Shown here: piece after piece, positions 32,599 through 40,872 of the stretch
Numbering within the stretch: the first letter of the stretch is position 1
Layout: each line of letters begins with the position of its first letter
From: Bacillota bacterium
GTDB taxonomy: Bacteria; Bacillota; Clostridia; Oscillospirales; Acutalibacteraceae
Length of the DNA stretch: 64,000 nt
Assembly (NCBI GenBank): GCA_023416955.1
Contig: JAEZGM010000031.1
Location: forward strand, 124,001 to 188,000
Direction of reading: 5' to 3'
The notes under the pieces: generated by a model
What the model saw: only the letters and a program-made list of their open reading frames with translations
Told to the model about the DNA's origin: nothing
The model's database searches: none
Translations under genes and position numbers: made by a program

Positions 32599-33456
32599 TT
32601 AAGCGTTGTTTTGATTTGCAATGTGAATGTTGATGTTTCTGCGGTAATCGGCGGGCGACACTCCGACCAGCTTTTTAAAGACCTGTGAGAAATAAGAAGG
32701 GGAAGAGAACCCCACGATTCCGGAAATCTGAGAAATTGAATAGTCTGCGATTTCCAGTAGAGTCTTGCTTTCATCAATTCGCCTAGCAATCAGATAGTTA
32801 ATGGGAGATAGTCCCGTGAAGCTCTGAAAGGAGTGAATCAAATAGTATTTGCTCATATGACTGATTTCGGCCAGCATATCCAGCGTGATGCTTTGCTTGT
32901 AATTGGCGTCTATGTAACGCTTTACCACGCCGCATTCCTTGTTGATTTTTCTGGAAGGGGCAATGGAAAGTGAGTAATTGGTATGCCGCACCATTTTGAT
33001 GATCAGCACTTCCAGAAGGTTCTGGCAGACTGTCTCGTAATTCAGCTCTTTAATGGTGATTTCTTTCAGAAGAGCTTGCAGATAAAATTCGATTTCCTGT
33101 CGGTATGAACTGTAATTGTAAACACTGTAGCTGTTTTCCGAATCTTCAAATCCAAAGGAAAAGGACAAGTCCTCTATTGCAAGAACGAGATATTCCAATG
33201 GGCTGGAATTCACTGAGGTTTCTGCATGCTCCACGTTGGGATTGATAATGACAAAATCATTTTCCTTTACCGGAAAAACATGATTTGCAACTTTGAATTT
33301 TCCAGTGCCGTGCATCACGTAAAACAGTTCGGTGAAGTAGTGGGTATGTAAAACGCTGGACCAGTCCCCCTCATACTTCGATGTAGTCACATAAAGCAGT
33401 TTTGCATTGATCTTATTGGCATCATTATTATTAAAACTGTACCGATTGTTACTCAT
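32599..33456 (-). CDS. AraC family transcription regulator with cupin sensor
   Basis: A 285-residue regulator. The N-terminal half has the AraC-type cupin pattern (HTHYFTELFYVMHGTGKF, then VIINPNVEHAE). The C-terminal two helix-turn-helix units lie at about 180-280: LDMLAEISHMSKYYLIHSF and ISQISGIVGFSSPSYFSQVFK followed by GVSPADYR. It is divergent from the sugar-binding protein of the lacto-N-biose-type locus and probably activates it in response to the sugar. Direct repeats in the intergenic region are candidate binding sites. Confidence 0.93.
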   Translation of the reverse strand: MSNNRYSFNNNDANKINAKLLYVTTSKYEGDWSSVLHTHYFTELFYVMHGTGKFKVANHVFPVKENDFVIINPNVEHAETSVNSSPLEYLVLAIEDLSFSFGFEDSENSYSVYNYSSYRQEIEFYLQALLKEITIKELNYETVCQNLLEVLIIKMVRHTNYSLSIAPSRKINKECGVVKRYIDANYKQSITLDMLAEISHMSKYYLIHSFQSFTGLSPINYLIARRIDESKTLLEIADYSISQISGIVGFSSPSYFSQVFKKLVGVSPADYRRNINIHIANQNNA

Positions 33457-33573
33457 ACTGTCCCCTCTTTAGTTATATTGCGACTTTATAAAAATCAAAT
33501 TTAATCCCTTTCCAGATAAAATTGTGAAGTAATACAAAATAAATTAGAAAGAATAAATATATTTTTCTCAACG

Positions 33574-33719
33574 AATTATCATATGTAACAATAAAGTTGA
33601 ACAATGATGCTTTCAGTTGCTTCAATTATCATAATTTTAAACAATTTTATGTAAAAAAGCAATATCTATAAAATTCAAAGCAACAATCAAGTTGTTTTTA
33701 CTGCCCCAAACACTATACT
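33574..33719 (+). promoter_or_regulatory. Promoter and candidate AraC sites of the LNB locus
   Basis: AATTATCATA occurs at 33574-33583 and again at 33624-33633, a start-to-start distance of 50 bp, close to five helical turns. TTGTTT (33692-33697) and TATACT (33714-33719), 16 bp apart, form a weak -35 with a good -10, as expected for an activator-dependent promoter 59 bp before the lipoprotein start. Confidence 0.5.
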
Positions 33720-33777
33720 TAGATGATAAGAGGAAAGTGAATTGGTGATAACAAAAAACTAAATTGGAGGAGTCAAT

Positions 33778-35127
33778 ATGAAAAAAGCAGTTTCCTTATT
33801 ATGCGCACTTACTCTTGCACTGTCTTCATTAACAGGATGCGCCGGAAATTCCTCGAACAACGCAACATCCGCGGCACCGCAAAATTCCGGCAGCGCCGAG
33901 AAAAAGGTCTTAAAGGTTGCCGCGCTGGAAAGTGCCTATGGCTCGGAGATGTGGAAAGAGGTTGCGGCGGCATTTGAAAAGCGCAACCCGAATGTAAAAG
34001 TGGAACTTACCACGGATAAGAACATTGAAGATGTCATTAGCCCGAAAATGAAAGCCGGCGATTATCCGGATGTTGTTCATCTGGCTACCGGCCGTAAACT
34101 CGCATTGACCGAGACCATGATTAAGGAAAAAGGACTCACCGACCTTAGTGACATACTCAGCATGCAGATTCCGGGAGAAGATCGAAAAGTCGTGGACAAA
34201 CTGGTACCCGGCTGCACGCAAACGCGTGTTACCAATCCTTATTCCGACGGAAAAATGTACCTTGCCCCAATGTTCTACAGCCCCTGCGGTTTATTCTATG
34301 ACGCAGGCCTGTTTAAGGCGAAGGGATGGGAAGTGCCGAAAACATGGGACGAAATGTGGGCGTTGGGCGATAAAGCCAAAGCAGACGGAATCTCTTTGTT
34401 TACATACCCGACTACCGGTTATTTTGATGCTTTCTTCTATGCGCTTCTTGATGAAATCGGCGGCACGGATTTCTTTAATTCCGCCATGTCTTATAAAGAC
34501 GGAGTCTGGAAGTCTCCGGAAGCGACCCAGGCGTTCCAGCTGGTAAGCAAGCTTGCCACTTACACTCAGCCGACCACAGTGGCAAACGCAAATGACCAGA
34601 ACTTCAAGAAGAACCAGCAGCTGATTCTGGACGACAAGGCATTGTTCATGCCGAACGGCACGTGGGTCACAGGTGAAATGAAGGATGCACCCCGCGCAAA
34701 GAACTTCCAGTGGGGCTTCATGGCGCTGCCTGCTGTAAAAGACGGCGGCGACCGCTATTCCTTCGGCTTCTATGAGCAAATCTGGATTCCTTCCCAGGCT
34801 AAGAATCAGGATCTTGCCAAGCAGTTCATCGCTTACCTGTACTCGGATGAAGCAGCAGAAATCTTCGCAAAATCAGGTGCTGTCCAACCGGTTAAGGGCA
34901 TCAGTTACAAGCTGACCGGAGAAAACAAGATGTTCTACAGCATCTATGACAACGGTGCGAAGTCTGCATTGGGCGGATTTGCAGCTACCGATCCGGTGGA
35001 AGGCGTAAACATGAACGACACATTGTTCGGTACAGTCAACAGCATTGTAAATAAGAGCAAAACCGTTGATCAGTGGCAGGATGAAGTCGAGGCTGCAAGC
35101 GATAAGCTGAGAGCAGCAATGTCTTAA
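33778..35127 (+). CDS. Sugar ABC transporter substrate-binding lipoprotein
   Basis: A 449-residue CUT1-type binding protein. Lipobox LTGC (Cys21) after a typical signal peptide, a Ser/Asn/Ala linker, then the extracellular solute-binding family 1 fold: SAYGSEMWKEVAAAFEKRNP, FYSPCGLFYDAGLF, and WVTGEM near the hinge. It captures an oligosaccharide at the membrane. The genes downstream (two permeases, GH112, GH136-like) make lacto-N-biose or galacto-N-biose the likely ligand. RBS GGAGGAG before ATG 33778. No ATPase is in the operon, so a shared MsmK-type ATPase must energise it. Confidence 0.92.
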   Translation: MKKAVSLLCALTLALSSLTGCAGNSSNNATSAAPQNSGSAEKKVLKVAALESAYGSEMWKEVAAAFEKRNPNVKVELTTDKNIEDVISPKMKAGDYPDVVHLATGRKLALTETMIKEKGLTDLSDILSMQIPGEDRKVVDKLVPGCTQTRVTNPYSDGKMYLAPMFYSPCGLFYDAGLFKAKGWEVPKTWDEMWALGDKAKADGISLFTYPTTGYFDAFFYALLDEIGGTDFFNSAMSYKDGVWKSPEATQAFQLVSKLATYTQPTTVANANDQNFKKNQQLILDDKALFMPNGTWVTGEMKDAPRAKNFQWGFMALPAVKDGGDRYSFGFYEQIWIPSQAKNQDLAKQFIAYLYSDEAAEIFAKSGAVQPVKGISYKLTGENKMFYSIYDNGAKSALGGFAATDPVEGVNMNDTLFGTVNSIVNKSKTVDQWQDEVEAASDKLRAAMS

Positions 35128-35180
35128 TCATAGCATCCCGCAACTGTCGGAATTTTCAATTCAGCAATTTCTTTGATTCA

Positions 35181-35213
35181 CAAACGGTGAGTAAATAATT
35201 TACTCACCGTTTG
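35181..35213 (+). terminator. Attenuating hairpin after the binding-protein gene
   Basis: Sixteen-bp perfect arms (35181-35196 and 35198-35213; CAAACGGTGAGTAAAT and its complement) around a single A. It lacks a clean T-run, so it probably lowers expression of the downstream permeases relative to the binding protein. The rest of 35128-35500 has no supported gene. Confidence 0.75.
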
Positions 35214-35500
35214 TATTAAGTCTTGTAGGGTAAGAATCACCAATCGGTGCCGAAAAGCATGACACCGGCCTGAAATTTTTAGAAATGTGGATTCTCTCTC
35301 ACCGGAATCATTGTGTCAGGCTTTCAGGAAGGAAGCCGCTGCCAATACAGAACGACTCGATTTACCGGCTTTCAAACAAGGGTTAGAAATAGAAATGTTT
35401 TCAAAACGGACGTTTAATTTTTCTGTCAGGATCGGGCAGAAATTCGGCTGTACCGAACCGGCCAAAGCTTCCAGCTATCTGCGAAAGGATGGTCATAAAC

Positions 35501-36394
35501 ATGACGAAAAGAAAAGGCAAAGGACGCTTTGTGGCGCTGTGCCTTTCACCGGCGGTTATTTTATTTACCGTCTTTATGGTGATACCAACCATCAACGTGT
35601 TTCGAATGTCGCTCTATAAATGGGGCGGATATTCCAATCACAAAACATTTGTCGGACTTGATAATTTTAAGACCCTGTTTCAGGATTTAAAATTCTTTCA
35701 GTCTTTTCAGAATACGATTTTGCTGATCGTTGTTGCCACTGTTTTTACCATGGCGCTCGCTTTGGCATTTGCGGCGATTCTGTCCAGAGAGAGAATCGCA
35801 GGGCAAAATTTCTTCCGGGTTATTTTCTATATTCCGAACATTCTGTCCGTCGTTGTGATCGCGGCTATTTTTTCGGCAATTTATGATCCGTCCCACGGTA
35901 TGCTGAACAGCATTATTTCGGTTTTCAAAGGGCCGAAAGCAAGTCCGATTCTTTGGTTGGGCGATCAGAACATTGTCATATACAGTATAGCCGGTGCAAT
36001 GATTTGGCAGGCAATCGGTTATTACATGGTTATGTACATGGCCAGTATGTCCAGCATCCCGGAAAGTCTTTACGAATGTGCAAGTCTGGAAGGCGCGGGA
36101 CGTTTTCGTCAATTCTTTGAAATTACGCTTCCGCTCATCTGGACCAATATCAGAACCACGCTTACTTTCTTTATTATCAGCACTATCAATATGAGCTTTT
36201 TGTTTGTAAAGGCAATGACAAGCGGCGGGCCGGACGGTTCCACCGAAGTCTTCTTAAGCTATATGTATAAGCAGGCCTATACCAATTCTTCCTACGGTTA
36301 CGGTATGGCAATCGGAGTAGTCGTGTTTGTATTTTCCTTTGCGCTTTCCGCGATTGTGAATCAGGTTACCAAGCGCGAGCCACTGGAATTTTAA
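35501..36394 (+). CDS. Sugar ABC transporter permease (MalF/LacF type)
   Basis: A 297-residue CUT1 permease with six helices and the EAA loop YECASLEGAGRFRQFFEITLPLIWTN split across residues 190-215. It opens MTKRKGKGRFVAL and then a long helix with LFTVFMVIPTINVFRMSLY. ATG 35501 is preferred to the in-frame ATG 35489, because GAAAGGA lies right at the latter. It pairs with the next permease, 12 bp downstream. Confidence 0.92.
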   Translation: MTKRKGKGRFVALCLSPAVILFTVFMVIPTINVFRMSLYKWGGYSNHKTFVGLDNFKTLFQDLKFFQSFQNTILLIVVATVFTMALALAFAAILSRERIAGQNFFRVIFYIPNILSVVVIAAIFSAIYDPSHGMLNSIISVFKGPKASPILWLGDQNIVIYSIAGAMIWQAIGYYMVMYMASMSSIPESLYECASLEGAGRFRQFFEITLPLIWTNIRTTLTFFIISTINMSFLFVKAMTSGGPDGSTEVFLSYMYKQAYTNSSYGYGMAIGVVVFVFSFALSAIVNQVTKREPLEF

Positions 36395-36406
36395 GGAGGT
36401 GAAGCA

Positions 36407-37306
36407 ATGGATAACCAAAATAGAAAAGAAATTAATGCATCCGGTACGGAAAAATTATATAAAGCCTTTATATATGTTGCTTTGATTACTCTTTGTATCA
36501 GCATTATAGTGCCGGTTGCATGGATATTCATGGCATCCGTTAAACAGGACGCTGAGTTTTACGGCAACCCATGGACCTTGCCGCTCGGGTTCCATTACCA
36601 GAACTTTATTGCCGCCTTTGAAAAGGCAAAAATGGGGGACTATTTTCTTAACTCCGTCATTACAACGGTCGTTGCACTGTTGATTCTGCTGGTAGTAGCG
36701 CTCCCCGCGGCTTATGTTCTGGCGCGGTGTGATTTTAAAGGGAATCGGTTTTTCAACACTGTTTTTATGGCGGGACTGTTCATTAACGTAAACTACATTG
36801 TTGTGCCGATTTTCCTTATGCTGGTGGATGGGGATAAAGTTGCTCAGCAATTGATCGGGAAAGGGATTTTCCTGAACAATATTTTTGTTCTTGCCCTTGT
36901 TTACGCCTCAACAGCGCTTCCGTTTACGATTTATCTGCTGTCGGGGTATTTTAAAACACTGCCGAAGGCATATGAGGAAGCTGCCTATGTAGACGGCAGC
37001 GGGTACTTCCGGACCATGGTAAAAATTATTATGCCGATGGCAAAACCAAGCATTGTCACAGTGATTCTGTTCAATTTCTTATCATTCTGGAACGAATACA
37101 TTATCGCATTGACTTTTATGACAGACGACTCGGCAAAGACGCTGCCTGTCGGCATCATGAACCTGATGACCGCGCAGAATGCTGCCGCACAGTACGGGCA
37201 GATGTACGCCGGACTGGTAATTGTGATGCTGCCTACCTTGATCCTGTATGTTATGGTTCAGAAGAAGCTGACACAGGGCATGAGCATGGGTGGACTAAAA
37301 GGTTAA
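36407..37306 (+). CDS. Sugar ABC transporter permease (MalG/LacG type)
   Basis: A 299-residue CUT1 permease. It has the MalG-type start (VPVAWIFMASVKQDAEFYGNPW), the EAA motif YEEAAYVDGSGYFRTMVKIIMP and six membrane segments. Strong RBS AAGGAGGTG before ATG 36407. With the MalF-type partner it forms the channel; the gene for the GH112 phosphorylase starts 12 bp later, linking uptake to intracellular phosphorolysis. Confidence 0.92.
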   Translation: MDNQNRKEINASGTEKLYKAFIYVALITLCISIIVPVAWIFMASVKQDAEFYGNPWTLPLGFHYQNFIAAFEKAKMGDYFLNSVITTVVALLILLVVALPAAYVLARCDFKGNRFFNTVFMAGLFINVNYIVVPIFLMLVDGDKVAQQLIGKGIFLNNIFVLALVYASTALPFTIYLLSGYFKTLPKAYEEAAYVDGSGYFRTMVKIIMPMAKPSIVTVILFNFLSFWNEYIIALTFMTDDSAKTLPVGIMNLMTAQNAAAQYGQMYAGLVIVMLPTLILYVMVQKKLTQGMSMGGLKG

Positions 37307-37318
37307 GGAGATTTTTTA

Positions 37319-39487
37319 ATGTCAAAAACAACGGGAAGAGTCACGCTGCCAAGCGAGGCTGATTTTTTAAGCGAGACTAAGGAAATGATGCGCCGCTGGG
37401 GCGCCGATGCGATCAGAGACAGCGACGGAACCAAACTTCCGGATGAAATTAAGAAGCTGGACGCGAAAATTTACACCACATACTTTGTCTGCCGCGGTCA
37501 TAATGAACACGCGGAAAAGCATATGGACGAGTGCCAGCAGTTATATTTGATGTCCAAGCATAACACAGCCCTGGAGCCGGACCTGAAAATCAATTTTATT
37601 GACGGATATTTTACACAGCAGCTGGTTCCTGACTACCACCATGAACCGAAAAAATGGTGGGAAGTCATGGACCGTACCACGGGGAAAATTGTTCCGGCAA
37701 CAGACTGGAAAGTGGACAGCGATCATGATCTGGTAATTGTACATAATGCAAAAAAATTCCACGAATACACCGTTTCCTTCCTGGTTTACGCAATTTGGGA
37801 TCCGGTTCAGATGTATAACCACATTACCAACAACTGGGGCGACAAACCGCACGATATTCCGTTTGATGTACGACAGCCCTATTCCGCGAAATTCATGCTG
37901 GATTATCTGGAAAATTGGCTGAAAGAGAATCCGGATACCGACGTGGTTCGTTTTACTACCTTTTTCTACAACTTTACTCTGGTTTTCAATGATCTGGGAA
38001 AAGAAAAATATGTCGACTGGTTCGGCTACGGCTCCACCGTTTCAGTAAAGGCTTTGGAAGAGTTTGAAAAAGAAAAAGGCTATGCCCTTCGCCCGGAGGA
38101 TATTGTTGACAACGGTTATTATAATACCCCGTTCCGTGTTCCGACCAGGCACTATCTTGACTATATGGATTTTATTCAAAAATTTGTCTGCCGTGAAGTG
38201 AAGAAACTGGTGGAGAAGGTACATCAGTCCGGTAAGGAAGCTATGATGTTCCTCGGCGATAACTGGATTGGTACCGAACCTTACGGCAAGTATTTTCAGG
38301 AAATCAATCTGGACGCGGTGGTGGGAAGTGTTGGAAGCGGCGCAACGCTCCGCATGATTTCAGAGATTCCTCATGTGAAATATACAGAAGGGCGTTTCCT
38401 GCCCTACTTTTTCCCGGATGTGTTTTACGAAGGGAATGACCCCTGCATTGAAGCAACCGAAAACTGGACAACGGCAAGACGCGCCATTATGCGTAAGCCG
38501 GTTGACCGAATCGGTTACGGCGGATATTTAAGCCTTGCCTACCAGTTCCCGGAATTTGTTGATTATGTAGAGCGGATTACGGACGAATTCCGGCTGATCT
38601 ACAGCAATATCAACGGCTCAAAGCCATACTCCGGGCTGAACGTGGCCATTCTGAATTCCTGGGGTAAAATCCGCTCCTGGCAGACACACATGGTTTCTCA
38701 CGCGATTTGGTTTAAGCAGATTTATTCCTATCTCGGCGTTCTGGAAGCGTTGAGCGGCGCGAGCATAAATGTTTCCTTCCTTAGCTTTGCCGACGTAAAG
38801 GAATCCGGTGTACCGAAAGACGTGGACGTTATTATCAATGCTGGCGACGCCGGAACCGCCTATTCCGGAGGCGACGAGTGGCTGGACGATCAGTTGGTGA
38901 CCGCCATCCGCGAGTGGATTTATAACGGCGGCGGATTGATTGGCGTCGGGGAACCGTCCGCAGTTCAGCACGGGGGCCATTTCTTCCAGTTGGCCGAAGC
39001 GTTCGGGGTGGATAAGGAAGTGGATTACAGCCTGTCTGCCGACAAGTATTTTACCACACCGGTGAAAGAACACTTTATTACCAAAGACCGTACTCAAGCG
39101 TTTGATTTTGGGGAGAGTATGAAAAACGTATATGCTCTTACGGAATCCACGGAAATTCTTGAATACAGCGACGGCGAGATTCACCTGGCCGCCAACCGCT
39201 ACGGGAAGGGCAGAACCGTTTATATTGCGGGCCTCCCTTACAGCCCGTCCAACACCCGGCTTCTGATGAGAAGTATGTTTTATGCGGCGCATCGGGAGGC
39301 CGAGCTTACAAAATGGTATGCGGACAATATTTACTGCGAAGTGCATGCTTACCCGGACGTCAAAAAGTTTGCGGTGATTAATAACTCAAAAGAAAAGCAG
39401 AGTACGCTGGTATACGATGGCAACGGCGGCAGCAGGCAACTGGATCTGGAGCCGTGCGGAATCTATTGGGGAGTGATCGAATCATGA
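37319..39487 (+). CDS. GH112 beta-galactoside phosphorylase (lacto-N-biose / galacto-N-biose type)
   Basis: A 722-residue cytosolic phosphorylase, the usual length for GH112. It opens GRVTLPSEADFLSETKEMMRRWGADAIRDSDG, split by family into an N-terminal barrel, and has the active-site segment FLGDNWIGTEPYG (acid Asp) and a glutamine-amidotransferase-like domain near the C-terminus. GH112 splits Gal-beta-1,3-HexNAc (LNB, GNB) or Gal-beta-1,4-Rha with phosphate to give galactose 1-phosphate. Next to a GH136-like gene the LNB/GNB specificity is the better guess. RBS AAGGAG before ATG 37319. Confidence 0.93.
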   Translation: MSKTTGRVTLPSEADFLSETKEMMRRWGADAIRDSDGTKLPDEIKKLDAKIYTTYFVCRGHNEHAEKHMDECQQLYLMSKHNTALEPDLKINFIDGYFTQQLVPDYHHEPKKWWEVMDRTTGKIVPATDWKVDSDHDLVIVHNAKKFHEYTVSFLVYAIWDPVQMYNHITNNWGDKPHDIPFDVRQPYSAKFMLDYLENWLKENPDTDVVRFTTFFYNFTLVFNDLGKEKYVDWFGYGSTVSVKALEEFEKEKGYALRPEDIVDNGYYNTPFRVPTRHYLDYMDFIQKFVCREVKKLVEKVHQSGKEAMMFLGDNWIGTEPYGKYFQEINLDAVVGSVGSGATLRMISEIPHVKYTEGRFLPYFFPDVFYEGNDPCIEATENWTTARRAIMRKPVDRIGYGGYLSLAYQFPEFVDYVERITDEFRLIYSNINGSKPYSGLNVAILNSWGKIRSWQTHMVSHAIWFKQIYSYLGVLEALSGASINVSFLSFADVKESGVPKDVDVIINAGDAGTAYSGGDEWLDDQLVTAIREWIYNGGGLIGVGEPSAVQHGGHFFQLAEAFGVDKEVDYSLSADKYFTTPVKEHFITKDRTQAFDFGESMKNVYALTESTEILEYSDGEIHLAANRYGKGRTVYIAGLPYSPSNTRLLMRSMFYAAHREAELTKWYADNIYCEVHAYPDVKKFAVINNSKEKQSTLVYDGNGGSRQLDLEPCGIYWGVIES

Positions 39488-39651
39488 ATAAAACCGTGAA
39501 GTTGCTTCTGAAAGCGGTTGTATTTATCCTTTGTCTTATTCTGGTCGTGATCGGCCAGAAACAAATCGGAATCTCCGGACTCCTTACCATGCTTGTCGGC
39601 CTCGCGGGTCTGCTGGGGCTGCTGTTCTCCTACAATAAGCAGTATAACTGA
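39484..39651 (+). CDS. Small membrane protein next to GH112 (DUF6903-like)
   Basis: A 55-residue protein with two hydrophobic helices (VKLLLKAVVFILCLILVVIG and GLLTMLVGLAGLLGLLF) and a short polar tail. ATG 39484 overlaps the stop of the phosphorylase gene by 4 bp, so it is translationally coupled. Proteins of this kind recur beside GH112 genes in Clostridia; role unknown. The longer TTG start at 39454 lies within GH112 and is not needed. Confidence 0.75.
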   Translation: MNKTVKLLLKAVVFILCLILVVIGQKQIGISGLLTMLVGLAGLLGLLFSYNKQYN

Positions 39652-39722
39652 TTTTAGCATCATTGATTATAAGACGAATGGCCTATTGCCTGTTACAATA
39701 CCGCGCAAAGGGGAAATCTTGA

Positions 39723-40646
39723 ATGAAAAGAGCAGATATCAAGCAAAAGCAAGGACATTTATCCAAATGGATTATCGTTGCAGGTTTCTTTGTAGCTGTT
39801 GCTGTTTGCGTTTCCGTCCTTTGCGCTTTTTCGGCGGCAAACCATGATGTGCAAGCAGCGCCTTCCCAAAATTTGGTGCGTGGTTTGGAGCGGAAATCAG
39901 GCTTGATTCGTACGGTAGGACAAGACGAGTTTCAGTTCTATCAGAATATATCGGAACGCGATGACACTACCCGTATCAATTCTACAAATATTGAAAACGA
40001 TCAGCAAAGTGAACGGAATATACAAAACACGAAAGATTTTATTAACCGCGTGAATGCCGAGTTCTATATTGCAAATCAATTGGGATTATGCGAACCGTAT
40101 TCATTTAAATCTTTCCAGAGGGGAATGGAAAAGGAAAACAATCTGCGCAAAATTAAGAAGGAAAGGGGAGAGGTATTTTATGGGCCGGAACAGTTTAACC
40201 TGACCAGTTACTACACCTATGTTTCCAGCAACCTAAAATTAAAAACGGCCGACAAGATCATTCAGTCGGCCGATTCCAAAATGGTTGATGAAGCAAAGCA
40301 GTATTTTGCGAAGAACAAAGCGAAATATGACAGTATCAGCAACATTCGATATGAACTAAGTGAGAACGGCACGGTCACAACGAAGGAACTGAAGCAGTCG
40401 GATTTTATTACGCTGAAGACAACGGACGGCGAGCTCTTTGATTTTTTATACCGCGGAAAGAACGGAGAGGAGAAGGAGTATTCGCTGAACGACCGTATGA
40501 GAAAGGTGAAGATTTTATCCAAAAGTATGGATCAATCCACCTTCGAGAATTCCGAAAGCACGGTGATGCGTGATTATGTTACTCTGGTCTATTACGATTG
40601 GCTGGTTGATACGGTCGCAAAAAACAATCCGGTTCAGTTTGGTTGA
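39723..40646 (+). CDS. LnbY-like chaperone subunit for the GH136-like enzyme (candidate)
   Basis: A 307-residue protein with one N-terminal membrane/signal helix (residues 17-37), then a helical, charged domain (VNAEFYIANQLGLCEPY, then SFQRGMEKENNLRKIKKERG). The helical layout recalls SurA-type chaperones, without a recognisable parvulin domain. GH136 lacto-N-biosidases need a designated partner: LnbY in Bifidobacterium longum, and a separately encoded or fused helical N-terminal domain in gut Clostridia. Its position immediately before the beta-helix gene fits that role. The family assignment rests on context and fold pattern, not on a motif. Confidence 0.6.
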   Translation: MKRADIKQKQGHLSKWIIVAGFFVAVAVCVSVLCAFSAANHDVQAAPSQNLVRGLERKSGLIRTVGQDEFQFYQNISERDDTTRINSTNIENDQQSERNIQNTKDFINRVNAEFYIANQLGLCEPYSFKSFQRGMEKENNLRKIKKERGEVFYGPEQFNLTSYYTYVSSNLKLKTADKIIQSADSKMVDEAKQYFAKNKAKYDSISNIRYELSENGTVTTKELKQSDFITLKTTDGELFDFLYRGKNGEEKEYSLNDRMRKVKILSKSMDQSTFENSESTVMRDYVTLVYYDWLVDTVAKNNPVQFG

Positions 40647-40872
40647 GGACATTAACAGAGAGCCAATCCACAAATAAAAGCCGAAAAATCAGTGGCGAAT
40701 TTTCCGCAATGCCGCCTAGCCTTGCAAAAAATTGCTTTCTTGCTCTGGCACCCCTTTCTTGATGGATCGGTTCTAAAATTTCTTTTCGCTTTTATTGAAT
40801 AAGGTTTCCGCATATTCACAATCTTGGTTTCAGTTTTATTTTATTCGAAAACGAAGAAACAAGGAGAAAATT

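Noticed and set aside
35287..35619. 110-codon frame before the sugar permease
   Set aside because: Overlaps the permease start by more than 100 bp and follows a strong hairpin; no RBS or family pattern.
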